From Pseudoxanthomonas composti (GTDB lineage: Bacteria > Pseudomonadota > Gammaproteobacteria > Xanthomonadales > Xanthomonadaceae): 64,000 bases of DNA. The notes below the pieces were generated by a model. It ran no database searches. It was not told the origin of the DNA and saw nothing but the letters and a program-made list of their open reading frames with translations. A program made the position numbers and the translations under genes. The stretch is taken from assembly GCF_004122095.1 (NCBI RefSeq), contig NZ_SAWZ01000004.1, positions 62,001-126,000 of the forward strand, read 5' to 3'. Positions 1 to 8,610 of this stretch are shown here, in pieces; the first letter of the stretch is position 1; every line of letters starts with the position of its first letter.

Positions 1-114
1 CAGGTCCAGCCCGAGCACTTCCGCGCCCAGCGGGGCGTCGAACGGCACGATGCGCAGCGGTTGCTGCGGCGGGGCGGCCGGAACGGCGGCCGGGGCGAGC
101 GATGCGAAGGCCAT
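1..114 (-). CDS. TauD/TfdA-like dioxygenase, N-terminal fragment
   Basis: Only the first 38 codons lie in the window; the gene runs off the left edge. The start is the ATG whose complement is at 112-114. After an Ala/Pro-rich leader the peptide reads PLRIVPFDAPLGAEVLGLDL, which resembles the N-terminal beta strand of Fe(II)/2-oxoglutarate-dependent TauD/TfdA dioxygenases, where a similar 'P..a.lGAev.GiDL' stretch is typical. The iron-binding His and Asp residues would lie outside the window, so the family call rests on this short motif only and the substrate cannot be named. It is divergent from the GH43 gene at 414. Confidence 0.5.
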   Translation of the reverse strand, partial: MAFASLAPAAVPAAPPQQPLRIVPFDAPLGAEVLGLDL

Positions 115-224
115 GGTCGTGGGAAACGTCCAGAGGGGAGGAGCCATCGCTACCGTATTGGCGGCGCGGACGCCTTTGAAATAGCCATCGCGCATGACTC
201 ATAAACAGATGGAATATTGCGTCG

Positions 225-239
225 GGCGGTCTGACCGCC
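225..239. promoter_or_regulatory. Palindrome in the divergent intergenic gap
   Basis: GGCGGTC and GACCGCC flank a single central T, a perfect 7-bp dyad. It lies in the roughly 300-bp gap between the dioxygenase fragment (start 114) and the GH43 gene (start 414), where an operator for either gene could sit. No clear -35/-10 pair or strong ribosome-binding site was seen in the rest of the gap. The function is inferred from position only. Confidence 0.3.
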
Positions 240-413
240 GGTGCGCTGGTTGCCGCGCGCGCGGTCAGGATGCGATGGGCTGCATCCAGTTCCGCCGAGG
301 GCCCGCGACCCGATCCCTGGGGCCAGTGAGAGCCGGACCGTGCTGCGGCGCACGAGGTCGGCGCCGGGCTTGCCATGCACCATGGCGGCCTGCCCCCCCT
401 CTCAAGTTCCCGC

Positions 414-2249
414 ATGCGCCTTACTGCCCTGGCTTGTCTCCTCCTGGCCTGCGCCCTGCCGCCCGGGGCCAGGGGCGAACAAGCGCCGACATCGCCGCGC
501 AGCTACGCCAACCCGGTGGACCTGGACTACCGCTACAACTTCGAGCAGCTGCAACAGGGCATCAGTTACCGCACCGGCGCCGACCCGGTGATCGTGCGCC
601 ATGGCGATGCCTGGTACCTGTTCCTGACCATCGCCGATGGCTATTGGCGCTCGACCAACCTGCTGGACTGGACCTTCGTCCAGCCCAGCCGCTGGCCGTT
701 CGAGGCCCTGGTCGCCCCAGCCGCGGTCTCCGATGGCGATGCGCTGGTGTTGATGCAGTCGGCCTACGCACCGCGCCCGTTGCTGGGGTCCACCGACCCG
801 GCCAACGGGCGGCTGGAGTTCCTCACCCGGCTGCTGCCGGAACTGCCCACCGCGGTGAAGGAGAACTGGGACGCGCACGTGCCGGCCGGGCAGATCCCAT
901 CCGGGCCGTGGGACCCGGACCTGTTCATCGACGACGATGGCCAGTGGTACCTGTATTGGGGCTCCTCGGATGTGTTCCCGCTGTACGGCATCGCCCTGGA
1001 CCGCAACGCACGCGGGTTCGCCTACCGCGGCACCCCCAGGCCGCTGCTGGCGCTGGACCCGGCGCACCACGGCTGGGAGCGCTTCGGCCAGGATCATCGT
1101 GGCGCGTTTTTCCCCGACGGCAAGCCGGTCGGCAATTACCTGGAAGGGGCGTGGATGACCAAGCACGCCGGGCGCTACTACCTGCAGTACGGCGCGCCGG
1201 GCACCGAGCACAACGCCTATGCCAACGGCACCTATGTCGCCGACGCGCCGCTGGGGCCGTTCACCTATGCCGAGTACAACCCCATCGCCTACAAGCCCGG
1301 CGGCTTCGTGCAGGGCGCCGGGCACGGTTCGACCTTCCAGGACGCCCACGGCAACTGGTTCAACAGCGGCACGCCCTGGATCGGCGTGAACTGGACCTTC
1401 GAGCGCCGCATCGCCGTGTTCCCCGCCGGCTTCTACGCGGACGGGCAGATGCGCGTATCAACGCGCTTCGGCGATTTCCCGCACTGGATGCCGACGCAGA
1501 AGGTGGACGACCCGGAGGCGCTGTTCACCGGCTGGATGCTGCTGTCCTATCGCAAGCCGGCCAAGGCCTCCTCCGATGACGGCGACCACCTGGCGGCCAA
1601 CGTCACCGACGAGGACCCGCGCAGCTTCTGGGTAGCGCAGACCGCGCAGGCCGGTCAGACCCTCACGGTGGATCTGCAGGGCGAGAAGACCGTGCGCGCC
1701 GTGCAGGTGAACTACACCGATTACCAATCCGGGGTGTTCGCCGACGGCCCGCAGATCTACACCAGTTTCCGGCTGCAGCATTCGCGCGATGGCCGGCGCT
1801 GGGAGCCGCTGGCCGAGGTCGGCGACGATCCGGCCACCCGGCGCGACCGCCCCAATGCCTACCTGCAGCTGCCCACAGCGGTGCGCACGCGCTACATCCG
1901 CTATGTGCACGGGCATGTCGGCGCCCAGCACCTGGCCATCAGCGACCTGCGCGTGTTCGGCAATACCGATGGGCCCGCGCCACCGGCGCCTGCGCAGGTC
2001 ACCGCCACGCGCGATGCCGACCGCCGCCAGGCCAGCATCCGCTGGACGCCGGTGCCCGGCGCGGTCGGCTACAACGTGCGCTGGGGCGTGGCGCCGGACC
2101 GGCTGACCCTGACCTACCAGGTCTTCGCCGACCGCGGCACGCAGCTGGAGCTGCGCGCGCTCAACACCACGCCGGGGTATGCGGTCAGCGTGGAGGCCTT
2201 CGACGAACGCGGCGTCTCGCCGCTGGGGCCGGTCGTGGAACTGCCGTAA
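414..2249 (+). CDS. Secreted GH43-family glycoside hydrolase with discoidin and Fn3 domains
   Basis: A 611-residue exported glycosidase. It starts with a hydrophobic signal (MRLTALACLLLACALPP) that could be cut by signal peptidase I near ARG or act as a lipobox at LLAC. The ATG at 375 is in frame but would put 13 extra residues before the signal. The five-bladed GH43 domain (about 30-370) carries the family acids: Asp57 in GADPVIV, Asp167/169 in GPWDPDLF and Glu244 in LEGAWMTK. Residues about 385-515 resemble an F5/8 type C (discoidin) sugar-binding domain, and about 520-611 a fibronectin type III domain. GH43 enzymes cut arabinan, xylan or galactan side chains; which one is not visible here. 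The 3' end converges on the DUF3829 gene with a 13-nt gap. Confidence 0.85.
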   Translation: MRLTALACLLLACALPPGARGEQAPTSPRSYANPVDLDYRYNFEQLQQGISYRTGADPVIVRHGDAWYLFLTIADGYWRSTNLLDWTFVQPSRWPFEALVAPAAVSDGDALVLMQSAYAPRPLLGSTDPANGRLEFLTRLLPELPTAVKENWDAHVPAGQIPSGPWDPDLFIDDDGQWYLYWGSSDVFPLYGIALDRNARGFAYRGTPRPLLALDPAHHGWERFGQDHRGAFFPDGKPVGNYLEGAWMTKHAGRYYLQYGAPGTEHNAYANGTYVADAPLGPFTYAEYNPIAYKPGGFVQGAGHGSTFQDAHGNWFNSGTPWIGVNWTFERRIAVFPAGFYADGQMRVSTRFGDFPHWMPTQKVDDPEALFTGWMLLSYRKPAKASSDDGDHLAANVTDEDPRSFWVAQTAQAGQTLTVDLQGEKTVRAVQVNYTDYQSGVFADGPQIYTSFRLQHSRDGRRWEPLAEVGDDPATRRDRPNAYLQLPTAVRTRYIRYVHGHVGAQHLAISDLRVFGNTDGPAPPAPAQVTATRDADRRQASIRWTPVPGAVGYNVRWGVAPDRLTLTYQVFADRGTQLELRALNTTPGYAVSVEAFDERGVSPLGPVVELP

Positions 2250-2262
2250 GCGTCGTGGCGCT

Positions 2263-3279
2263 TCAGCGGTTCATGATCTCCAGCGTGTCCACGGCCATGT
2301 TGTAGGAGTCCACCGCGTAGTAATACTGCAGCGGGTCCTGGCGCGCGGCGCGGTAGTGGCCGACCATCGCGGTCAGGTTGGAATCGACCACGTCGTACAG
2401 GTCCACGCGCGGCAGCGGCGGATCGTTGCTGTCCAGCCGGCGCGCGTACTCGGAGCGGAAGGCCTTCAGATCGCCTTCCATGTCCGCGATCAGGCCATCG
2501 GCCTTGGCCAGCTTGCCGTCGTCCTTGAAATCGTCGGTGGTGTTGAACAGCTTCAGCGCCTGCTCGGCCAGCTCCAGCGCATCGCGGGTGTGCACTTCCA
2601 TCATCAGGCCGTCGGCGCGGTACTTGGCCATGGCCGCCTCGGTGGCCACTTCCGAGGCCGAGCGGATGCGCGCCTCGAACTTCTTCACCGCCCCTTCCAC
2701 CGCGTCGATGCCGGTGACATAGCCCGGCAGCATGCGTCGCCCCTTGCTGCCCTGGTCGCGCTCGTAGGCGCGCGCCTCGTTGTACTGGCGCAGTTCGCGC
2801 CAGTTGGGCAGGTGGGTATCCAGGGTGGTCAGCAACTCGGCCGCGGAAGCGTCCAGTTCACCGGCCTGCCCCGGCATCTCCAGGGTGCTGCGCAGTCCGT
2901 CCAGCTGCTCCGGGCCGAAGAAGAACCGGTCGTCGGTGCGGATCTTGGTGAAGTCGCCCTGGCGCACCTGGGCGGCCTGCTCGGCGCGGCGCCTGGCGAA
3001 GAACTCGCTGTCTTCGGAGATGAAGCCGCGCAGGTCCTCGCCGATGCGGGTATAGGCCTGGACCTTCTCGTCGGGCGCGGTCTCGGGCTTGCGCGCCGCT
3101 GCCGCGTCCGGCGTGTCCGGCAGCGGCGCGGAAGTGGCGGTGGCCGTGGCCGACGCGGTGGCCGCAGCGGGCGAAGGCGTCGGGGTCGCGGACATGCCCT
3201 CGGACGACCTGTGGCAGGCCGCGAGCGACAGGCAAGCCAATGGCCACAGGCCAAGGCGCAGGACAATCGGCGATGGCAT
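2263..3279 (-). CDS. DUF3829 (YiiG-like) lipoprotein
   Basis: A predicted lipoprotein of 338 residues. The chosen start gives MPSPIVLRLGLWPLACLSLAAC, a lipoprotein signal with lipobox LAAC; an upstream in-frame start at 3354 would spoil it. A Thr/Ala/Pro-rich linker (about 30-75) is followed by a mostly helical domain with repeated acidic and basic runs, such as the YEARAYERDQGSKGRR-like segment, and a C-terminal stretch ending in SYNMAVDTLEIMNR. This pattern matches the DUF3829/YiiG family, whose biochemical role is unknown. It is probably anchored to the outer or inner membrane facing the periplasm, and it is transcribed alone. Confidence 0.8.
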   Translation of the reverse strand: MPSPIVLRLGLWPLACLSLAACHRSSEGMSATPTPSPAAATASATATATSAPLPDTPDAAAARKPETAPDEKVQAYTRIGEDLRGFISEDSEFFARRRAEQAAQVRQGDFTKIRTDDRFFFGPEQLDGLRSTLEMPGQAGELDASAAELLTTLDTHLPNWRELRQYNEARAYERDQGSKGRRMLPGYVTGIDAVEGAVKKFEARIRSASEVATEAAMAKYRADGLMMEVHTRDALELAEQALKLFNTTDDFKDDGKLAKADGLIADMEGDLKAFRSEYARRLDSNDPPLPRVDLYDVVDSNLTAMVGHYRAARQDPLQYYYAVDSYNMAVDTLEIMNR

Positions 3280-3622
3280 CGCATCTCCTCGTCGTGTCAG
3301 GGCAGGTGCGGCGCTTGTCCTCCAGCGCGCTTCCTCCGGGGGGAAACCAGACACGCCAGTGCGGCGTCCACGAAAGTATGCACCAAGCGATCACGGTCAC
3401 AGAAATCTTAACGCCCGCGTGACGCCGGCCCGACGCGCACAGACGGGCCGGCGTCACGCCGCAGGGCGGCGACGCTGTGAGTGTTAGCGGGGAGCGGCGG
3501 CGCGCGGCGCGCCATCGTTCCATCTTTGCGATTTCGGTAACGGATCGTCCCGCTCAGCGCGCTGTTTGCAACGATTCCAACCCTCTAGGCTGCGCACCTG
3601 TTCATCGACTGGAAGCAACGCC
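3280..3622. other. Intergenic gap, divergent promoters expected
   Basis: 343 bp between the divergently read DUF3829 lipoprotein and nitroreductase genes. The left half is GC-rich (for example gccggcccgacgcgcacag) and the right half, about 3520-3600, is more AT-balanced, as expected for the nitroreductase promoter. No convincing operator dyad or riboswitch was seen. Short reading frames here are shadows. Confidence 0.4.
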
Positions 3623-4222
3623 ATGGCCAACCCGCATATCGACTCGCTCAAGCAGCGCCGCACCCAGTACGCCCTCGGCAAGTCCCTGCCGCTGTCGCAG
3701 GAGGCGGTGACCGCCCTGGTGCAGGACGCGGTCAAGCACTCGCCCTCCTCCTTCAACTCGCAGAGCTCGCGCGCGGTCATCCTCTACGGTGCGCAGAGCC
3801 TGGCGTTCTGGGATTTGGTGAAGGATGCGCTGCGCAAGGTCGTGCCGGCCGAGAACTTCGCCCAGACCGAGCAGAAGATCGACAGCTTCGCCGCCGGTGC
3901 CGGGACCATCCTGTTCTACGAGGACCAGGACGTGGTCAAGAGCCTGCAGGAAAAGTTCGCGCTGTACGCCGACAATTTCCCGGTGTGGTCCGAGCAGGCC
4001 AGCGGCATGGCCCAGTTGTCGGTGTGGACCGCCCTGGCCAACGCTGGCATCGGCGCCAGCCTGCAGCACTACAACCCGCTGCCGGACGCTGCCGCGGCCG
4101 CCAAGTGGGACCTGCCGGCCAGTTGGAAGCTGCGTGCGCAGATGCCGTTCGGCTCCAACGAGGCGCCGTTCGGCGAGAAGTCCTTCATGGACGATGCCGA
4201 GCGCTTCCGCGTCTTCTCCTGA
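3623..4222 (+). CDS. Frm2/YdgI-like nitroreductase family protein
   Basis: A cytosolic flavoprotein-type nitroreductase of 199 residues, starting at MANPHIDSLKQRRTQYALGK. The segment AVKHSPSSFNSQSSRAVIL (about residues 34-52) is the FMN-phosphate-binding signature of the nitroreductase fold. The later segments FYEDQDVVKSLQEKF, DNFPVWSEQASGM and GASLQHYNPL match the subgroup typified by yeast Frm2/Hbn1 and bacterial YdgI-type proteins, which reduce nitroaromatics and quinones with NAD(P)H and are linked to lipid or oxidative stress signalling. The length is normal for this compact subgroup. It is followed by a good intrinsic terminator, so it is probably monocistronic. The natural substrate is unknown. 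Confidence 0.88.
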   Translation: MANPHIDSLKQRRTQYALGKSLPLSQEAVTALVQDAVKHSPSSFNSQSSRAVILYGAQSLAFWDLVKDALRKVVPAENFAQTEQKIDSFAAGAGTILFYEDQDVVKSLQEKFALYADNFPVWSEQASGMAQLSVWTALANAGIGASLQHYNPLPDAAAAAKWDLPASWKLRAQMPFGSNEAPFGEKSFMDDAERFRVFS

Positions 4223-4255
4223 GTTCAACAGTCGCAACAACGCCAGTCCAGGCGC

Positions 4256-4292
4256 GCGCCCCGGGGAGCGATCCCTCGGGGCGCTTTTGTTT
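4256..4292 (+). terminator. Rho-independent terminator of the nitroreductase gene
   Basis: GCGCCCCG (4256-4263) pairs with CGGGGCGC (4277-4284), and the loop itself contains a GGGA/TCCC pair. The hairpin is followed at once by TTTTGTTTGT. It lies 34 nt after the nitroreductase stop codon. Confidence 0.8.
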
Positions 4293-4346
4293 GTGCCGAG
4301 TGGCTCGAGCGTCTGCCGGAGGTGGTTGCTCAGCCTGCAATTGCAC

Positions 4347-4370
4347 TGTGGGAGCGGCACTGTGGGAGCG
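4347..4370. repeat. Partial REP-like motif (two GTGGGAGCG half copies)
   Basis: Two direct copies of TGTGGGAGCGG/C sit 14 bp apart between the convergent nitroreductase and VOC genes. They match the left arm of the full palindromes at 25.8 and 44.9 kb but have no opposite arm, so this looks like a decayed element. Confidence 0.5.
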
Positions 4371-4420
4371 CAGCGCTCTGACCGATGTTGTGTCGCACGT
4401 GCCATGCAAAGGACTTACCC

Positions 4421-4804
4421 CTACCCAGCCTGCGCCTCGTCCCATTGCGCCAGGTGCAGCAGCACGCCCGCCGGGTCCCAGACGTAAGTCACCAGCGCGC
4501 CGTAGGGCTCATGCCGGGGCGGCGCGACACGCGCGCCGGGAAAGGCATTGCCTTCCAGCGCAGCGGCGATCTGCGCATGGCAGGCGCGGGCGTCGGCCAC
4601 GGTCAGATGCAGCATCAGGTTCTCGGCCCACTCACGCACGTAGGCGCGCTGCAGGTAGAAGCGATGTTGGCCGTTGCGCATCAGCGCCAGCTGGTGGTCC
4701 AGGTAATCGGTCTGCCAGCCCAAAGCCTCGTAGAAGCCCTGCGACACCGCGAAATCCTGCGAGGGCACGAACACCCGCACGTCCTGTAGACCCAGATCGA
4801 TCAT
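4421..4804 (-). CDS. VOC family (glyoxalase/bleomycin-resistance fold) protein
   Basis: A 127-residue single-domain protein with the beta-alpha-beta-beta-beta pattern of vicinal oxygen chelate proteins. It starts MIDLGLQDVRVFVPSQDFAV and ends with the second module AYVTYVWDP-like segment GALVTYVWDPAGVLLHLAQW. The segment FYEALGWQTDYLDHQLALM is typical of the first module. The family includes metal-dependent lyases, dioxygenases and drug-binding proteins. His94-type metal ligands are not clear from inspection, so catalysis is uncertain. It is transcribed alone, convergent with the nitroreductase gene. Confidence 0.8.
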   Translation of the reverse strand: MIDLGLQDVRVFVPSQDFAVSQGFYEALGWQTDYLDHQLALMRNGQHRFYLQRAYVREWAENLMLHLTVADARACHAQIAAALEGNAFPGARVAPPRHEPYGALVTYVWDPAGVLLHLAQWDEAQAG

Positions 4805-5193
4805 CTCGCTTCCTGCCCTGGTCGATGAGGCAACGAGTATCGATGATCGTCCGCGTCGTCACCAGCCGCCCGATTGGCGCCGCACCGCTTGCCACGGGTC
4901 GCGCGCAAGACACAGCCCGCGCGCATCGCATCTGACATCCGTGCAACACACGCGCCGTTCCTGGGTCAGGCGTGTGTCACTCAACGGCAACTCCATCATG
5001 CAGGTGCGCTCACCGGCATGACTGTCGCTTGAATCCAAGCGTTAAGGCCATCTGATGCAGGAGTGAAGGTTTGGATGCGCTTCAGCCGCGCAGGTCCGTA
5101 CTGCGCCGGTCGCGGAGCTTCCTGGCGCCGGCGACGGTTCTAAAACCCGGCGAGATGCGAAACGCACGCGCCCTAGTCGAAAGGTCATTCCCC
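4805..5193. other. Intergenic gap upstream of the barrel protein gene
   Basis: 389 bp between divergent genes. It holds two hairpins: ACACACGC (4946-4953) with GCGTGTGT (4970-4977), and CGCTTG-AATC-CAAGCG (5026-5041). Either could be part of a long 5' leader or an operator for the outer-membrane protein gene at 5194. No open reading frame with support was seen. Confidence 0.4.
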
Positions 5194-5904
5194 ATGAAGA
5201 AGATTCTCCTCCCCGCCGCAGTGGCAGCTGCCCTGCTTTCCCCTTCCGCGTTCGCCCAGGGTGCCGGCGGTGACACCTATCGGCCGGACCTGCAGGTCGG
5301 CCAGGGCAACTGGTTCGTGTCCGGCAGCGTCGGCCGTACCGATGGCGGCACCGCAGGCCGTTTCGGCAGCGGCGATTTCAATGTGTTCCAGGGCCGCGAC
5401 GGTCGTCGTACCGGTTACGACGCCAGCGTGGGCTACCGCTGGAAGGTTGGCCAGCAGTGGGGCCTAGGCGTGGAAGGCGGCTATGCTGATCTCGGCAACT
5501 TCAAGGTCTCCAATGCGCTCAACAGCGATGACGTGAACCAGCGCGACAGCGAGAATGCCCTGCGCGGCTGGCACGTGGGCGGCAACGCGCGCTTCAACGT
5601 GACGCCGCAGTGGTACGTTGGCGCCCGCGGCGGTTACTTCCGCGCCTCGGACAACAACATCAACTACTACAACACCGCCGGCCAGAACCTGGGGCTGGAA
5701 AGCGGTGGCGACAGCGGTCGCAACAGCTACTACGCCGGCATCGGCACCGGCTGGAACGCCACGGAGAACTTCAGCGTCGGCCTGCACTACGACTACTTCC
5801 GGGCCAAGTCCGGCGACGTGCGCGACCCGGCCACCGGTGCCCGCTTCGACGGTCCCAAGCGCTCGACCGCCCTGCTGGGGCTGACGGCCGAATACGCGTT
5901 CTGA
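5194..5904 (+). CDS. Outer-membrane beta-barrel protein (OmpA-like N-terminal fold)
   Basis: 236 residues with a classic Sec signal, MKKILLPAAVAAALLSPSAFAQ, cleaved after AFA. The rest is an alternating amphipathic beta pattern with Gly/Asn/Tyr-rich turns, such as GNWFVSGSVGRT, GYDASVGYRWKVGQQWGLG and NSYYAGIGTGWNATENFSVG. It ends in EYAF, the C-terminal aromatic signal read by the BAM complex. This fits an eight-stranded OmpA/OmpX-like barrel without a peptidoglycan domain. The start is set by the signal peptide; an earlier in-frame ATG at 5071 gives an implausible leader. Its specific function (adhesion, structural, defence) cannot be told. Confidence 0.8.
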   Translation: MKKILLPAAVAAALLSPSAFAQGAGGDTYRPDLQVGQGNWFVSGSVGRTDGGTAGRFGSGDFNVFQGRDGRRTGYDASVGYRWKVGQQWGLGVEGGYADLGNFKVSNALNSDDVNQRDSENALRGWHVGGNARFNVTPQWYVGARGGYFRASDNNINYYNTAGQNLGLESGGDSGRNSYYAGIGTGWNATENFSVGLHYDYFRAKSGDVRDPATGARFDGPKRSTALLGLTAEYAF

Positions 5905-5931
5905 TCGACGCAGGAAGCGTGTTCGCTGCAA

Positions 5932-5962
5932 GCTGCCATCCCGGATGTACCGGGATGGCAGC
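5932..5962 (+). terminator. Perfect 13-bp hairpin after the barrel protein gene
   Basis: GCTGCCATCCCGG and CCGGGATGGCAGC pair perfectly around an ATGTA loop, 28 nt after the stop codon. There is no U-tract, so it is either a transcript-stabilising 3' hairpin or a weak terminator. It lies between convergent genes. Confidence 0.6.
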
Positions 5963-6063
5963 GCCGTCTTGGCGCTGCTCATTCTTTCGTTCGTAAACGC
6001 TGGAATTTGCCGACCATCTCGCCTGGCGCTCGGCCAAGGCGAACGTCAGGCCGCAGTGGACGC

Positions 6064-6558
6064 TCACGGCACCGGCATGGCCGCTGCGCACGCGTCGCCC
6101 TGCGCGCCACAGGCCCGCAACAGGCGCTGGCGCTGTTCTTCCGTCAGTTCCGGCGGCGGCCGCGCCACCGCCGACTGCACCTGGTCGCGTACGCCCGGGA
6201 TCTTCTGCAGGCCCTTGGCGGCCGCGCCGATGGCCTTGTTGATCCCATACATCACATAGCCGCCGCCTTCGCTGATCTGCTTGGGCGAGGGCGGTTCGCT
6301 GAAGCGACCGCCAATCGGTCCGCCGGACTCGACCTGGACCGGATTCTTGAACCGGTACAGATCCAGGGCCTCTTCCTCCGGCGGCAAGGCATGCACTTCC
6401 TCCAGAGTCTGCACCTGGGGCCCTGCGGCCGATTCCTGCGGCGCTGGCTCGGGCGCTGGCGAGGTGGCAGGCGGCACGTCCTGCGCCCGCGCCGGTGCGC
6501 CACAGGCCAGGACCGTCAGCGTCAACGCCATGCGCAGCCTGGCTGCCTTGCTGTGCAA
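6064..6558 (-). CDS. Secreted protein of unknown function (paralogue A)
   Basis: 164 residues, not recognised. I chose a TTG start at 6558 because it follows GAGGAG with 6-nt spacing and gives a proper signal peptide: MHSKAARLR, then a hydrophobic core ending in APARAQ. The mature part is Pro/Ala/Glu-rich, then carries PEEEALDLYRFKNPVQVE, EGGGYVMYGINKAIG and AVARPPPELTEEQRQRLLRA. The same blocks in the same order occur in the gene at 10588-11100, so the two are paralogues about 4.5 kb apart on the same strand. The two Cys near the C-terminus (ACGAQGDAC) could form a disulfide in the periplasm. The function is unknown. Confidence 0.65.
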   Translation of the reverse strand: MHSKAARLRMALTLTVLACGAPARAQDVPPATSPAPEPAPQESAAGPQVQTLEEVHALPPEEEALDLYRFKNPVQVESGGPIGGRFSEPPSPKQISEGGGYVMYGINKAIGAAAKGLQKIPGVRDQVQSAVARPPPELTEEQRQRLLRACGAQGDACAAAMPVP

Positions 6559-6642
6559 ACACGCCTCCTCGAATGACCCCAGGGCCCGCCACGTGTCAGC
6601 GGGCTGCAACCCTGGGATCGTAGCGGCCCCACCACCGCGGCC

Positions 6643-6660
6643 GGTTTGTTTTTCGTTGCG
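6643..6660 (-). promoter_or_regulatory. 18-nt conserved upstream box of paralogue A
   Basis: On the minus strand this reads CGCAACGAAAAACAAACC and is identical to the sequence at 11321-11338 upstream of paralogue B. In both cases, exactly 18 nt downstream comes a GCTA-containing -10-like block (GCTACGAT here). The predicted transcription start is near 6610, leaving a leader of about 50 nt before the TTG start. Confidence 0.55.
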
Positions 6661-6701
6661 GCCCGCTCCGGATTTGGGTGCACTTCAGGCGTGCCGTGGC
6701 T

Positions 6702-7535
6702 TCACCCGTCGGTCGAGACCGTCAGCGCCTCCCACTGGGTCAACTCGCGTTCCAGCGCCGTGAGCTTGTCGCGCACCAGCTGCAGGGCGTCGCTCCCCAG
6801 CAGCAAGTGCGCCGGCGGCGCGTGGCTGTCGATTACGGCCAACATCGCCTGCGCGGCCTTGCGCGGGTCGCCCAGTTGCCGCCCGCTGACCTCCTGCCGG
6901 CGCTGGCGGATCGGATCGAACAGCGCGTCGTAGTCGCCGATGCTGCGCGGGGTGCGCACCATCGAGCGCCCGGCCCAGTCGGTGCGGAACGAGCCCGGCG
7001 CCACCGAGGTCACGTGGATGCCCAGCGCGGCCACCTCCTTGCCGAGCACTTCGCCGATGCCCTCCAGCGCGAACTTGCTGCCGCAGTAGTAGGCGATGCC
7101 CGGCATGGTGATGAAGCCCCCCATGGAGGTGATGTTGAGGATGTGCCCGGCGCGGCGCGCGCGCATGTGCGGCAGAACCGCCTGGATCATCGCCACCGCG
7201 CCGAACACGTTGACCTCGAACTGCTGGCGCATCTGCTCCAGCGGCGACTCCTCCAGGATCCCCTCATGGCCATAGCCGGCGTTGTTGACCAGCACGTCGA
7301 TCGGCCCGTGCGCCGCCTCGATGGCATCGACCGTCGGCGCGATCGCGGCGGTGTCGGTGACATCCAGCAGGCGCGCCCGGGCGCGGCCCGGCGCCAGCGC
7401 CTGGAATGCGTCGGCCGCCTGCGCGCTGCGGACGGTGCCGACCACCCGATGACCGGCGGCCAGGGCCTCCTGCGCCAGCGCGCGGCCGAAGCCACTGCTG
7501 ACGCCGGTGATCAGGAGCTGTTTTGAAGCGGGCAT
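6702..7535 (-). CDS. SDR family NAD(P)-dependent oxidoreductase
   Basis: A classical short-chain dehydrogenase of 277 residues. The Rossmann glycine motif is ITGVSSGFG (about 9-17), the structural NNAG motif is in VLVNNAGYG, and the catalytic set is Ser in NITSMGG with YYCGSK (Tyr and Lys). The C-terminal part, including FRTDWAGRSM, is of the type found in broad-specificity carbonyl reductases. The Arg after the first beta strand (VGTVRSAQ) suggests NADPH preference. It is divergent from an AraC-family gene, its likely regulator. The substrate is unknown. Confidence 0.88.
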   Translation of the reverse strand: MPASKQLLITGVSSGFGRALAQEALAAGHRVVGTVRSAQAADAFQALAPGRARARLLDVTDTAAIAPTVDAIEAAHGPIDVLVNNAGYGHEGILEESPLEQMRQQFEVNVFGAVAMIQAVLPHMRARRAGHILNITSMGGFITMPGIAYYCGSKFALEGIGEVLGKEVAALGIHVTSVAPGSFRTDWAGRSMVRTPRSIGDYDALFDPIRQRRQEVSGRQLGDPRKAAQAMLAVIDSHAPPAHLLLGSDALQLVRDKLTALERELTQWEALTVSTDG

Positions 7536-7626
7536 GGGCTGACTCCGTTTGAACGACAGGACTGCACAATAGGCAAAACTGCGACCCCGCTTAAGGCCGA
7601 TCCGGCTTGAATCCTTGCCCGTTCCT

Positions 7627-8586
7627 ATGATCCAGCCTCTGCCATCGGATACCGCGCATGCTGGCCTGCTGCCGCTGGCACCGCTGGTCCAGGCCCTGGC
7701 ACCTGGCCAGGGCTATACGCTCACCGCGCTGGAGGGCGTGCGCCTGCTGCGTTCGGACCGCCCGTTGGCGCGCACCCCGGTGCTGTACGACCCTGGCATC
7801 GTCATCGTGTGCCAGGGCCGCAAGCGCGGCTATTTCGGCCAGCGCACCTACGTCTACGATGCGCACCAGTACCTGGCCGTCTCGATGCCGGTTCCGTTCA
7901 CCATGGAAACCGATGCCAGCGCGCAGGCGCCGCTGCTGGCGCTGTACCTGCACCTGGATTTCCCATTGGCGGCCGAGCTGATGCTGCAGATCGAGCGCCA
8001 CGGCGGCCCGCCACGCACCAGCGCGCCGCAGAGCATGATGTCCAGCCCGATCGATCCGCCGCTGCATCACGCGGTGCAGCGGCTGCTGCTGGCGCTGGCT
8101 GCGCCCATGGACGCGGCCGTGCTGGGTCCACAGCTGCTGCGCGAGCTGTACTACCGTGTCCTCACCGGACCGCAGGGCCACACCCTGCGCGCGGCGCTGG
8201 CCATGCAGGGCCACTTCGGCCGCATCGGCAAGGCGCTGCAGTTGCTGCATGCGGCCTACACGCAGCCGCTGACCGTGGCGCGGCTCGCGCAGGAGGCCGG
8301 CATGAGCGCGCCCTCGTTCCACACGCACTTCAAGGCGGTCACCTGCGCCTCGCCCATGCAGTACCTCAAATCCATCCGCCTGCATCAGGCGCGGCTGCTG
8401 ATGGTGCGCGAAGGCATGACCGCTGCGGCGGCCTGCCATGCCGTGGGCTATGAAAGCCCCTCGCAGTTCAATCGCGAGTTCAAGCGCCTGTTCGGCCTGA
8501 CCCCGGCGCGCGAGGTGCAGCGCATGCGCTCGCACTTCGCGGTGCCGCCCAAACAGGCGGCCGGCGGCTACGTGTCATCGCATTGA
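7627..8586 (+). CDS. AraC family transcriptional regulator
   Basis: 319 residues. The N-terminal cupin-like sensor domain matches the AraC_N type (about 10-190; PVLYDPGIVIVCQGRKRGYF, YLAVSMPVPFTMETDA). The C-terminal 100 residues hold two helix-turn-helix motifs: TVARLAQEAGMSAPSFHTHFK, then ACHAVGYESPSQFNREFKRLFG. I chose ATG at 7627; an in-frame TTG at 7615 is possible. It is read divergently from the SDR gene, the usual arrangement for a local activator responding to an aromatic or stress compound. The 90-bp gap has an imperfect AAGGCCGATCCGGCTT dyad just before the start. Confidence 0.88.
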   Translation: MIQPLPSDTAHAGLLPLAPLVQALAPGQGYTLTALEGVRLLRSDRPLARTPVLYDPGIVIVCQGRKRGYFGQRTYVYDAHQYLAVSMPVPFTMETDASAQAPLLALYLHLDFPLAAELMLQIERHGGPPRTSAPQSMMSSPIDPPLHHAVQRLLLALAAPMDAAVLGPQLLRELYYRVLTGPQGHTLRAALAMQGHFGRIGKALQLLHAAYTQPLTVARLAQEAGMSAPSFHTHFKAVTCASPMQYLKSIRLHQARLLMVREGMTAAAACHAVGYESPSQFNREFKRLFGLTPAREVQRMRSHFAVPPKQAAGGYVSSH

Positions 8587-8610
8587 GGGCACGCGCCCCA
8601 TGGACCAAGC

